Source: an uncultured Eubacteriales bacterium
Lineage (GTDB): Bacteria; Bacillota; Clostridia; Christensenellales; Aristaeellaceae
Reading direction: 5' to 3'
Assembly (NCBI GenBank): GCA_900317565.1
Contig: ONHI01000049.1
Span: 1 to 32,062 of the forward strand
Length of the DNA: 32,062 bases
Shown: positions 1 to 9,486 of the stretch, piece after piece
Numbering within the stretch: position 1 is the first letter of the stretch
Layout of the letters: each line of letters starts with the position of its first letter
Notes under the pieces: generated by a model
Told to the model about the DNA's origin: nothing
The model's database searches: none
Seen by the model: only the letters and a program-made list of their open reading frames with translations
Made by a program: the position numbers and the translations under genes

Positions 1-101
1 TATATGCATGTGCCATTACTGTTACCTCTCTTTATATCTTGATATCAGTATAGCACAAATACGAAGAAATGGCTATTTATTTATTTTTTGTTGTACTAGG
101 G

Positions 102-222
102 ACCAAGGACCAGGGACTAGGGACCAGGGACCAGGGACCAGGGAGTAGGGAGTAGGGAGTAGGGATTAGGGAAACCGGGGACCGGGGATTAGGGGGGGGT
201 GGGGAGCGGGGAGCAGGGATAA
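102..222. repeat. Heptanucleotide tandem repeat tract, G-rich
   Basis: The + strand carries consecutive 7-base units of the form GGGANNA: GGGACCA three times, GGGAGTA three times, then GGGATTA and degenerate G-rich copies up to a run of eight G. It resembles the short tandem heptamer repeats known between genes in cyanobacteria and other bacteria. The G-rich end (about 176-215) holds several GGGG runs separated by 1-4 bases, so the + strand could fold into a G-quadruplex. It lies downstream of the tRNA operon and no gene is visible inside it. Positions 1-101 show nothing I can assign. Confidence 0.8.
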
Positions 223-224
223 GG

Positions 225-254
225 AAATCCCCTTCGCGGCTGCGAAGGGGATTT
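225..254 (-). terminator. Hairpin terminator after the tRNA operon
   Basis: A perfect 13-bp inverted repeat (225-237 with 242-254, loop GGCT) sits directly against the 3' end of tRNA-Asp. It ends in TTT on the minus strand and TTTT on the plus strand, so it could stop transcription from either side. It is the natural end of the minus-strand tRNA operon. Confidence 0.75.
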
Positions 255-331
255 TGGCGATGCGGAAGGGGCTCGAACCCTCGACCTCCAGCGTGACAGG
301 CTGGCATTCTAACCAACTGAACTACCGCACC
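255..331 (-). tRNA. tRNA-Asp (GTC)
   Basis: The minus strand folds as a full cloverleaf: acceptor GGTGCGG pairs with CCGCATC (one G-T), discriminator G, encoded CCA. The anticodon stem CCAGC/GCTGG closes loop CTGTCAC, giving anticodon GTC. The T arm has GGTTCGAGCC. It is the last gene of the operon that starts with tRNA-Pro. Confidence 0.95.
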
Positions 332-332
332 A

Positions 333-441
333 TGGTGGGCCTTCAGGGACTTGAACCCCGGACCGATCGGTTATGAGCCGACTGCTCTAACCATGTTACC
401 GCCGTGAAAGGGCGGTGTCTTAACCGCTTGACCAAGAGGTC
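333..441 (-). pseudogene. Fused tRNA remnant: 5' tRNA-Glu(TTC) joined to 3' tRNA(CAT)
   Basis: Read on the minus strand, 441 down to about 393 is the 5' two thirds of tRNA-Glu: acceptor strand GACCTCT, D arm, and anticodon arm CCGCC-CTTTCAC-GGCGG with anticodon TTC. It then runs at the shared bases ATGGTT straight into the D loop of a second tRNA. That part contains GTTAGAGCAG, an anticodon arm with loop CTCATAA (anticodon CAT), a full T arm and GGCCCACCA. The T arm and 3' acceptor of Glu and the 5' acceptor and D stem of the second tRNA are missing, so neither can fold. The loop CTCATAA and T-arm GGTTCAAGTCC look more like Ile2 (lysidine) tRNA than elongator Met, but I cannot settle this. 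The cause is either a deletion through microhomology or a misassembly of adjacent tRNA genes. Confidence 0.85.
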
Positions 442-445
442 GCAG

Positions 446-522
446 TGGTCGGGGTGACAGGATTCGAACCTGCGGCCCCATGCTCCCAAAGCACGTGCGC
501 TACCAAACTGCGCCACACCCCG
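446..522 (-). tRNA. tRNA-Pro (TGG)
   Basis: Complete minus-strand cloverleaf: acceptor CGGGGTG with CACCCCG, discriminator A, encoded CCA. The anticodon stem CGTGC/GCATG has one G-T pair and loop TTTGGGA, anticodon TGG; the T arm is GCAGGTTCGAATCCTGT. It is the first gene behind the promoter at 556-584. Confidence 0.95.
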
Positions 523-555
523 GCGCCGAGGCTGTGCCTCACAAGCAACGGAGAT

Positions 556-584
556 ATTATACCACGCGAAAGGATGCGTGTCAA
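556..584 (-). promoter_or_regulatory. Consensus promoter of the tRNA operon
   Basis: On the minus strand TTGACA (579-584) and TATAAT (556-561) are separated by exactly 17 bases, a perfect sigma-A (sigma-70 type) promoter. It lies about 33 bases upstream of tRNA-Pro. Confidence 0.9.
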
Positions 585-630
585 GGTATCGGAATGGTAA
601 AATCGATATGACTTACCTGTGGGGATGGCC

Positions 631-981
631 CTAACCCTCCTTCGCCCAGGCCTCGTAGACCTCGGGCGCGTAGCCCACGGCGGCCTTTTTGCCGTTGCGG
701 ACGATGGGCTGGCGGAGGACCTGGGGATGCTCCAGCACGGCGTCCTCCTTCTGGGCGGGGGCGGTGTAGCGCACCAAGGCCAGGGCGTCCCGGTCCCGGC
801 AGTTCTCATCCAGCAGCGCGTCCAGCCCGCCGCAGCAGGAAGCCACGCTGCGCAGCTCGCCCTTGCTGATGCCCTTGTCCAGAAGGTCGATGACCTGGGC
901 CTTGATCCTGCGCTCCTTGAACCAACGCTCCGCCTTGCGGGTGTCGCTGCTCTTCTTCGTGCCGAAGATCTGTATGTTCAT
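631..981 (-). CDS. ArsC/Spx-family thioredoxin-fold protein lacking the usual cysteine
   Basis: This 116-residue protein has the length and pattern of the ArsC/Spx/YffB family: an N-terminal strand NIQIFGTKK, the RKAERW helix start at 15-20, and a C-terminal segment LRQPIVRNGKKAAVGY typical of the family. In relatives a cysteine follows GTKK; here residue 11 is Ser (codon AGC) and residue 14 is Thr, so neither an active-site cysteine nor a CxxC is present. Three other cysteines lie inside (SCCGG and ENCRD) but not at the catalytic site. Arsenate reduction is therefore unlikely, and a binding or regulatory role is possible but not shown. The start codon overlaps the stop of the upstream phosphate transporter gene by four bases (ATGA), so the two are translationally coupled. 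Confidence 0.8.
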   Translation of the reverse strand: MNIQIFGTKKSSDTRKAERWFKERRIKAQVIDLLDKGISKGELRSVASCCGGLDALLDENCRDRDALALVRYTAPAQKEDAVLEHPQVLRQPIVRNGKKAAVGYAPEVYEAWAKEG

Positions 982-2807
982 GCGTCTATCCGCGCCTCCT
1001 CGGCGTTCAGCAGCTCAAAGTAGTGGTCGTGGGCGGCCTGGTATTCCCGGTTGAAGGCCGCGTCCTTGCCGGAGTGCAGCCTGGACACGTAGTCGTGGAT
1101 CTCGTGCTTCATCTCCGGGTTGACCCGGGCGATGGTGAACACACCCACGTTGGAGCAGATGTCGGAGACGCGCTCGATGTCGGACAGCATGTTCAAAAAC
1201 ACCGTGCCCGCCAGCACCGAGCACCGCTTGCTGCGCAGGCGCTCCAGGTGGTTCTGGCGCAGGGCGTTCACCATGTCGTCCACGACCTCCTCCAGCGGCT
1301 CGATGTGCTGGGCGGCCTTGGCGTCGCACTTTTCAAAGGTTCTGCCGGTGTAATTCAGCACCGCCTGGATCAGGTCGCGCACCACGCTCAGCTCCCGCAG
1401 CGCGTATTCGGAGAAGGCCGCGCCCTGGCCGTTCAGCTCCTCGGCGTCCTCGGCGATGTTCATGGCGTGGTCGCCCAGGCGCTCGAATTCGGAGATGGCG
1501 GAGTAATAGTGGTTCATGATCTCCACGTGGTGGTCGGAGGTGATGTGGGCGGAGATCTGCATCAGGTAGTTGCTGACCCGGTCCGCCATGGTGTCCAGCG
1601 CCTCCTCGTCCTCCCGGAGCTTGGCCATCAGCGCGGGGTCGAAGGCATTGACCAGGTCGAAGGACCGGTTGATGTTGAGCCTGGCCAGCCGGAACATCTC
1701 CAGCTGCACGTCGTAGCAAGCGTTCAGCGCCAGGCCGGGGGTCGCCAGGAACACCGGGTTCAGGCTGTCCAATATCCGCAGCGCGGGTTGCTCGGTGACG
1801 GGATCGATCTGGGTGGGATCATCCCGAACGATCATGTGGCTCAATCGTTCAAGCAGGCCCATCACGGGCAGCAGAAGCAGCGCGCTGGCCAGGTTGAACA
1901 CCGTATTGGCGTTGGCGATGTCGCCCGAATGGACTACGCTGTTCCACAGTCCGTCCAGCAGTCCGGTCTGATGGGCGATGGTGACGCCTATCAGGATCAG
2001 CGCCGTCTTGCCCAGGTTAAAGAATATGTTCGCCATACCCACGCGCCGGGAATCCGGCTTTGCGCCGATGTTGCAGACGATGGCGGTGGTCACACAATCG
2101 CCCAGGTATATGCCCAGCAACACCGGATAAACGACCCTAAACGTCAACAGGCCCGACATGGAGAACGCCTGCAATATGCCGATGGAGGCGGAGGAGGATT
2201 GCAGCACGAAGGAAACGCCCAGGCCGATCAGATAGCCAAGCATCGGGCTGACGCCCAGCCGGGAGAACAGCGATTCGATGATGCCCGTCTGGGTCAGGGC
2301 GCTGACCGCGTCGGTCATGTTCATAAGGCCGGAGAACAGTATGCCGAAGCCGATCACGATGCGGCCGATCTTCTCCGAGCCGCGGAGCTTGTTGGTCATG
2401 ATCAGCACGATGCCTATGATCAGCGCCAGCGGGGCCAGCGTGGAGGGCTTGAAGAACTGGAGCAGCGACGCGCCGCCCGAGGCGTTCAGGTCCAGCAGGC
2501 GGATGATCTGGCCGGTGACGGTTGTGCCCACGTTCGCGCCGATGACGATGCCCAGGGACTGGTGCAGCGATATGATGCCCGCGCCCACCAGGCCGGAGGT
2601 GATCACGATGGTGGCGGTGGAGGATTGTATCACCGCCGTCATCACCAGGCCCAGCAGGAACGCCTTCACCGGCGTGCCCGTCAGCCGCGCCATGACGCTC
2701 TTCAGCGCGCCGGAGGAGCTCTCCTTCAGGCCGTCGCCCATCATGCGCATGCCGAACAGGAACATGGCCAGGCCGCCGAACAGCGTGATGATATTGAATA
2801 TATTCAT
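978..2807 (-). CDS. Na/Pi cotransporter family protein with C-terminal PhoU-like domain
   Basis: A 609-residue membrane protein of the Na+/phosphate cotransporter (NptA/YjbB, PF02690) family. Hydrophobic helices fill roughly residues 1-320. The family signature appears twice, QSSTAT at 61-66 and QSSSAS near 203, the inverted-repeat halves expected of these carriers. Residues about 350-560 form a soluble helical PhoU-like region. The length matches full family members. Depending on the homologue it moves phosphate in or out of the cell across the cytoplasmic membrane with sodium; direction cannot be read from sequence. A good promoter lies immediately upstream (2823-2850), and the ArsC-like gene follows by a 4-base overlap. 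Confidence 0.9.
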   Translation of the reverse strand: MNIFNIITLFGGLAMFLFGMRMMGDGLKESSSGALKSVMARLTGTPVKAFLLGLVMTAVIQSSTATIVITSGLVGAGIISLHQSLGIVIGANVGTTVTGQIIRLLDLNASGGASLLQFFKPSTLAPLALIIGIVLIMTNKLRGSEKIGRIVIGFGILFSGLMNMTDAVSALTQTGIIESLFSRLGVSPMLGYLIGLGVSFVLQSSSASIGILQAFSMSGLLTFRVVYPVLLGIYLGDCVTTAIVCNIGAKPDSRRVGMANIFFNLGKTALILIGVTIAHQTGLLDGLWNSVVHSGDIANANTVFNLASALLLLPVMGLLERLSHMIVRDDPTQIDPVTEQPALRILDSLNPVFLATPGLALNACYDVQLEMFRLARLNINRSFDLVNAFDPALMAKLREDEEALDTMADRVSNYLMQISAHITSDHHVEIMNHYYSAISEFERLGDHAMNIAEDAEELNGQGAAFSEYALRELSVVRDLIQAVLNYTGRTFEKCDAKAAQHIEPLEEVVDDMVNALRQNHLERLRSKRCSVLAGTVFLNMLSDIERVSDICSNVGVFTIARVNPEMKHEIHDYVSRLHSGKDAAFNREYQAAHDHYFELLNAEEARIDA

Positions 2808-2822
2808 CTGATACTTCCCATC

Positions 2823-2850
2823 ATTATAATATTTGCTTTTGAAAGTCCAA
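2823..2850 (-). promoter_or_regulatory. Promoter of the Na/Pi cotransporter gene
   Basis: Minus-strand TTGGAC (2845-2850) and TATAAT (2823-2828) are 16 bases apart. The start codon is only 15 bases beyond the -10 box, so the leader is very short and the ribosome site (GGGAAG) lies near the transcript's 5' end. Confidence 0.7.
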
Positions 2851-2892
2851 AGATATGTTATCGTATATGTCGGGGCGAAACAACGTAGTTCG

Positions 2893-2901
2893 TGTTATAA
2901 T
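2893..2901 (+). promoter_or_regulatory. Extended -10 promoter element before the hexosaminidase gene
   Basis: TG-T-TATAAT is an extended -10 (TATAAT at 2896-2901) about 28 bases before the chosen start. No convincing -35 lies 16-18 bases upstream, which fits the extended -10 class. It is divergent from the phosphate transporter promoter. Confidence 0.55.
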
Positions 2902-2928
2902 ATACGAAAAAACATGCGAGGTAAAAAC

Positions 2929-4197
2929 ATGAACGGCAGAGCATATCCCTATCGCGGCTTCATGCTGGACGTGGCGCGGCACTACATGCCCGTGGCGGAC
3001 ATACTGCGCTTCATCGACGTGGCGGCGGCCTGCGGCATGAACCGCTTCCACTGGCACCTGACGGACGACCAGGGCTGGCGCGTGGAGATCAGGCGCTATC
3101 CCAAATTGACCGAAATCGGCTCCCGCCGGGGCGAATCCCACTTCGGCAGGGTCTCGAAGACCGAGAACAACGACGGATTCTACACCCAGGAGGAGGTCCG
3201 CCAGGTGGTGGCCCACTGCGCCGGGCGGGGCATACAGGTGGTGCCGGAGCTGGAGGTGCCCGGCCATGCCAGCGCCATGCTGGCGGCCTATCCGGAGTAC
3301 GGCTGCGGCGTGGGGGCGGGGGAGAAGCCCCACGAATACCGGGTGATCACCGCGCCGGGCGTCTATCCGAACCTGATCTGCGCGGGCAAGGACGCGGCCA
3401 TACGCTTCCTGGAGGACATACTGGACGAGCTGCTGGCGATGTTCCCCGGCCCGGAGGTGCACATCGGCGGCGACGAGGCGCTGAAGCTGCACTGGCGGCG
3501 CTGCCCGGACTGCCAGGCCCGCATCCGGGCCGAGGGCCTGAAGGACGAGGAGGAGCTGCAGCGCTGGCTGGTGCTGAAGATCGGCGATTACCTGGCCCGG
3601 CGGGGCAGGCAGGCGATCGTGTGGAACGAGTCGCTGGCGGGCGGCATGCTGCCCGGACACTTCATCGTGCAGCACTGGCGGGGCAACGACGCCGAGACCG
3701 CCGCGTTCATGGCGGCGGGCGGCCGGGTGATCCGCTCCGACGTGGAGCACTACTACCTGGACTACGCCTACGCGGCCACGGACCCCCACGGCATCTGGGC
3801 GGCGGAGCTGCCGGACTATGCGAAGGGGCACGAGGAAGGGCTGATCGGCGCGGAGTGCCCGCTGTGGACCGAGCGCGTGACCAACACGCCCCGGGCCGCG
3901 GAGCTGCTGCTGCCCCGCATGCCCGCCGTGGCGCTGACGCTGAACGGGAAGGATTATCCCGACTGGGAGGCCTTCCGGGACGCGCTGCGCCGCATCCGCG
4001 AGCAGACCGCGCCGCTGGGCCTCGATTGGGCCGACGAGGCGCTCTGGCGCCTCGAGGGCGACGCCCGGGAGGCCGATCGCGCCGCAGACGAGGACCTCAA
4101 GCGCTCCCCCGAGTGCGACGCCGCGCTGGAGGAGGTCAGGCGGATGATGGAGCAGGACGAGAGGGAGGCAAGAGGGGAATTTGGAATGAGGAATTAG
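2929..4197 (+). CDS. Glycoside hydrolase family 20 beta-N-acetylhexosaminidase, cytoplasmic
   Basis: A 422-residue single-domain GH20 enzyme removing terminal beta-linked GlcNAc or GalNAc. The barrel shows FHWHLTDDQGWRVEI near residues 40-55 and the catalytic Asp-Glu pair in VHIGGDEA (D182, E183), where Asp orients the substrate acetamido group and Glu is the acid. There is no signal peptide, so it acts inside the cell on imported oligosaccharides. I chose ATG 2929 because GAGGT lies 6 bases upstream; an in-frame ATG at 2833 would extend through the promoter. The last residues (GMRN) are encoded by a heptamer repeat (4183-4210) that overruns the stop codon. A GH2 beta-galactosidase follows 112 bases later, which suggests joint breakdown of Gal/HexNAc glycans such as mucin or milk oligosaccharides. 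Confidence 0.9.
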   Translation: MNGRAYPYRGFMLDVARHYMPVADILRFIDVAAACGMNRFHWHLTDDQGWRVEIRRYPKLTEIGSRRGESHFGRVSKTENNDGFYTQEEVRQVVAHCAGRGIQVVPELEVPGHASAMLAAYPEYGCGVGAGEKPHEYRVITAPGVYPNLICAGKDAAIRFLEDILDELLAMFPGPEVHIGGDEALKLHWRRCPDCQARIRAEGLKDEEELQRWLVLKIGDYLARRGRQAIVWNESLAGGMLPGHFIVQHWRGNDAETAAFMAAGGRVIRSDVEHYYLDYAYAATDPHGIWAAELPDYAKGHEEGLIGAECPLWTERVTNTPRAAELLLPRMPAVALTLNGKDYPDWEAFRDALRRIREQTAPLGLDWADEALWRLEGDAREADRAADEDLKRSPECDAALEEVRRMMEQDEREARGEFGMRN

Positions 4198-4210
4198 GAA
4201 TGAGGAATTA
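4183..4210. repeat. Heptamer tandem repeat across the end of the GH20 gene
   Basis: The 14-mer GGAATGAGGAATTA occurs twice back to back (4183-4196, 4197-4210), that is four 7-base units alternating GGAATGA and GGAATTA. The period and GGRANNA form match the tract at 102-222. The stop codon TAG of the GH20 gene spans the joint between the two 14-mers. Confidence 0.85.
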
Positions 4211-4243
4211 AATGGCCGGGGAACGGATTGCCACGGTCAGTAA

Positions 4244-7360
<3,117 letters not shown>

Positions 7361-7380
7361 GATAACAGGCTATGATTTCA

Positions 7381-7477
7381 GGCGCGCGGCGGATTCCCTG
7401 CACAAAAACTTCGGCGGCTGCCCACATCGCAGTCAGCCAGCCTCGTTTTAATCGTGCCGGGAATTCCGCCGCGCGCC
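7381..7477 (-). repeat. Structured palindromic repeat, copy B
   Basis: The ends 7381-7403 and 7454-7477 pair into a stem of about 22 bp with one bulge and one mismatch. On the minus strand the interior holds a hairpin GCTGACT-loop-GGGCAGC with loop GCGATGT, followed by GCCGAA. Copy A on the other strand has the same loop, the same following GCCGAA and the same preceding CGGCACGA and CGAG, but different stem bases. The element lies just after the GH2 stop codon, so one arm could also help end that transcript. Confidence 0.7.
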
Positions 7478-7502
7478 TTGCGCTACGCCGATGCTTGTCG
7501 TT

Positions 7503-7607
7503 CCGGGGGAGGCGGCGTACCGGCACGAACCGTTTGATCGAGCCAGCTCGCCCGCGATGTGGGCGAGCGCCGAAAATCCGGTTCGGAAGGCACGCCGCCG
7601 AGCCCGG
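7503..7607 (+). repeat. Structured palindromic repeat, copy A (inverted relative to B)
   Basis: Outer pairs are CCGGG (7503-7507) with CCCGG (7603-7607), GGCGGCGT (7511-7518) with ACGCCGCC (7592-7599), and CGAACCG (7526-7532) with CGGTTCG (7579-7585). Inside is a perfect 8-bp hairpin GCTCGCCC/GGGCGAGC with loop GCGATGT (7554-7560), then GCCGAA. The plus strand of A aligns with the minus strand of B. No ORF or transposase is visible; the rest of 7361-7707 shows only these two copies and an AT-richer stretch. Confidence 0.7.
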
Positions 7608-7707
7608 TCCCGCGTGAACAAACAGGGGGATGCTTAATCAACAATTCGATTAACAGAAAAGTAACGGTTTCGTCGCGAAATTCGGCGCAAAACCCTGCAA
7701 AAACCCG

Positions 7708-7736
7708 TTGACAAACCTTTATCGCGTTGCTATAAT
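7708..7736 (+). promoter_or_regulatory. Consensus promoter of the T-box/trpB2 unit
   Basis: TTGACA (7708-7713) and TATAAT (7731-7736) are exactly 17 bases apart. The predicted transcript starts near 7743, immediately before the T-box leader. Confidence 0.92.
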
Positions 7737-7742
7737 AAAGCA

Positions 7743-8016
7743 ACAAACCGATGACAGAGAGAAGTAATCCACGCATCGACATCACAGAGAGCCGCGGGCG
7801 GTGGAAGCGCGGCATGGGCGGCGGGGACGAATGGACTCTGGAGGGCGAACCGATGGGCCTGTGCCCGGTAGGGGAGACGGAGTTTCCTCCGTTATCAAAG
7901 AGTGCCGTATGATGGTACGGTGACGAGCGGGCGCGCAAGCGTCAAGCCGGGTGGCACCGCAGGGTGGATGTATGCAGCCCTGTCCCAGCACAACACAACT
8001 GGGACAGGGCTTTTTA
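7743..8016 (+). promoter_or_regulatory. T-box leader (tRNA-Trp specific riboswitch)
   Basis: Stem I shows the AGAGAG bulge and the distal GGTGGAAGC motif (about 7787-7809). The specifier loop has GAATGGACT, placing codon TGG (Trp) at 7832-7834. The T-box sequence GGTGGCACCGC (about 7950-7960) precedes a terminator. In this family uncharged tRNA pairs with the specifier and, through its free CCA end, with the T-box bulge, forming the antiterminator. trpB2 should therefore be read through when Trp-tRNA is uncharged. Confidence 0.92.
7976..8015 (+). terminator. T-box attenuator terminator
   Basis: AGCCCTGTCCCAG (7976-7988) pairs perfectly over 13 bp with CTGGGACAGGGCT (7999-8011), followed by TTTT. 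It competes with the antiterminator that uses the T-box sequence just upstream. Confidence 0.9.
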
Positions 8017-8046
8017 CTGTCCCGCGAATCGGAAAGGAGAATCCCC

Positions 8047-9429
8047 ATGAGCGAGAAGAAGAACATCCCCTACAAGATCTACCTGGAGGAGAGCGAGCTG
8101 CCGAAGTATTGGTACAACGTCCGCGCGGACATGAAGAACAAGCCCGCGCCGCTGCTGAACCCGGGCACGCTGCAGCCCATGACCGCCGAGGACCTGGCCC
8201 CGGTTTTCTGCGAGGAGCTGATCCGGCAGGAGCTGGACAACGACACCCGGGAATATCCCATTCCCCAGCCCATACAGGATTTCTACAAGATGTACCGCCC
8301 CTCGCCGCTGGTGCGGGCCTACTGTCTGGAGGAGAAGCTGCAGACCCCGGCGAAGATCTACTACAAGTTCGAGGGCAACAACACCTCCGGCAGCCACAAG
8401 CTGAACTCCGCCATCGCCCAGGCCTACTACGCCAAGCAGCAGGGCCTGAAGGGCGTCACCACCGAGACCGGCGCGGGCCAGTGGGGCACGGCGCTGAGCA
8501 TGGCCTGCTCCTACTTCGGGCTGGACTGCAAGGTGTACATGGTGAAGGTCTCCTACGAGCAGAAGCCCTTCCGGCGCGAGGTGATGCGCACCTACGGCGC
8601 GTCCGTGGTGCCCAGCCCGTCGGACACCACCGCCGTGGGCCGCAAGATCCTGGAGCAGTTCCCCGGCACCACCGGCAGCCTGGGCTGCGCCATCTCCGAG
8701 GCCGTGGAGGTCGCGGTGTCCAATCCCGGCTACCGCTATGTGCTGGGCAGCGTGCTGAACCAGGTGCTGCTGCACCAGTCGGTGATCGGCCTGGAGACCA
8801 AGGCCGCCATGGACAAATACGGCATCAAGCCGGACATCATCATCGGCTGCGCCGGCGGCGGCAGCAACCTGGGCGGCCTGATCAGCCCCTTCATGGGCGA
8901 AAAGCTGCGGGGCGAGGCGGATTACCGCATCATCGCCGTGGAGCCCGCCTCCTGCCCGTCCTTCACCCGGGGCAAATTCGCCTATGACTTCTGCGACACC
9001 GGCATGGTCTGCCCGATGGCGAAGATGTACACCCTGGGCAGCGGCTTCATCCCCGCGCCGAACCACGCCGGCGGCCTGCGCTATCACGGCATGAGCAGCA
9101 TCCTCAGCCAGCTCTACCACGACGGCTATATGGAGGCCCGCGCCGTGGAGCAGACGAAGGTGTTCGAGGCGGCCGAGGAATTCGCCCGGGTCGAGGGCAT
9201 ACTGCCCGCGCCGGAGAGCAGCCACGCCATCCGCGCCGCCATCGACGAGGCGCTGAAGTGCAAGGAGACCGGCGAGGCAAAGACCATACTCTTCGGCCTC
9301 ACCGGCACCGGCTATTTCGACATGGTGGCCTATGAGCGGTTCCACGACGGCCAGATGTCCGATTACATCCCCACCGACGAGGACCTGGCGAGGGGCTTCG
9401 CCGGGATCCCGGACATCGGGAACAGGTAA
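8047..9429 (+). CDS. trpB2: Tryptophan synthase beta chain, TrpB2 class
   Basis: A 460-residue PLP enzyme of the TrpB2 (TrpB-like) class, recognisable by its longer N-terminal segment (YWYNVRADM...PLLNPGT) and by YKFEGNNTSGSHKLN, where Lys118 would bind PLP. GCAGGGSNLGG near residue 275 is the PLP phosphate loop. The family joins indole and serine to form tryptophan. No trpA or other trp gene is nearby, so it more likely salvages free indole than completes a pathway. ATG 8047 is chosen because AAGGAG lies 7 bases upstream; an in-frame earlier start would lie inside the T-box. The Trp T-box supports the tryptophan role. Confidence 0.93.
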   Translation: MSEKKNIPYKIYLEESELPKYWYNVRADMKNKPAPLLNPGTLQPMTAEDLAPVFCEELIRQELDNDTREYPIPQPIQDFYKMYRPSPLVRAYCLEEKLQTPAKIYYKFEGNNTSGSHKLNSAIAQAYYAKQQGLKGVTTETGAGQWGTALSMACSYFGLDCKVYMVKVSYEQKPFRREVMRTYGASVVPSPSDTTAVGRKILEQFPGTTGSLGCAISEAVEVAVSNPGYRYVLGSVLNQVLLHQSVIGLETKAAMDKYGIKPDIIIGCAGGGSNLGGLISPFMGEKLRGEADYRIIAVEPASCPSFTRGKFAYDFCDTGMVCPMAKMYTLGSGFIPAPNHAGGLRYHGMSSILSQLYHDGYMEARAVEQTKVFEAAEEFARVEGILPAPESSHAIRAAIDEALKCKETGEAKTILFGLTGTGYFDMVAYERFHDGQMSDYIPTDEDLARGFAGIPDIGNR

Positions 9430-9434
9430 CCGAC

Positions 9435-9481
9435 AACACAGAACGGGGGAGCGCCGGTGTGGCGCTCCCCCGTTCTGTGTT
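9435..9481. terminator. Bidirectional hairpin between trpB2 and the aldo/keto reductase
   Basis: A 21-bp perfect inverted repeat (9435-9455 with 9461-9481, loop GGTGT) separates two convergent genes. The T tract is short on both sides, but position and stability fit a shared terminator. Confidence 0.8.
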
Positions 9482-9486
9482 CAGGG

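Noticed and set aside
102-222. CRISPR array
   Set aside because: Units are 7 bases with no spacers of unique sequence, and no cas genes are present.
333-441. A tRNA with an intron or a split tRNA
   Set aside because: Acceptor halves GACCTCT and AGGCCC do not pair, and two different anticodon arms are present, so it is a fusion of two genes.
1023-2888. A 621-codon open frame on the + strand opposite the Na/Pi cotransporter gene
   Set aside because: It is rich in Gln, His, Val and Arg with no domain pattern; long antisense frames arise in G+C-rich genes. The minus-strand protein is a clear family member.
7361-7640. Short open frames between the GH2 gene and the T-box
   Set aside because: They lie over the palindromic repeats, lack ribosome sites and resemble no protein.
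8014-9345. A 443-codon open frame on the minus strand opposite trpB2
   Set aside because: Antisense shadow of a well-recognised gene with T-box control on the other strand.
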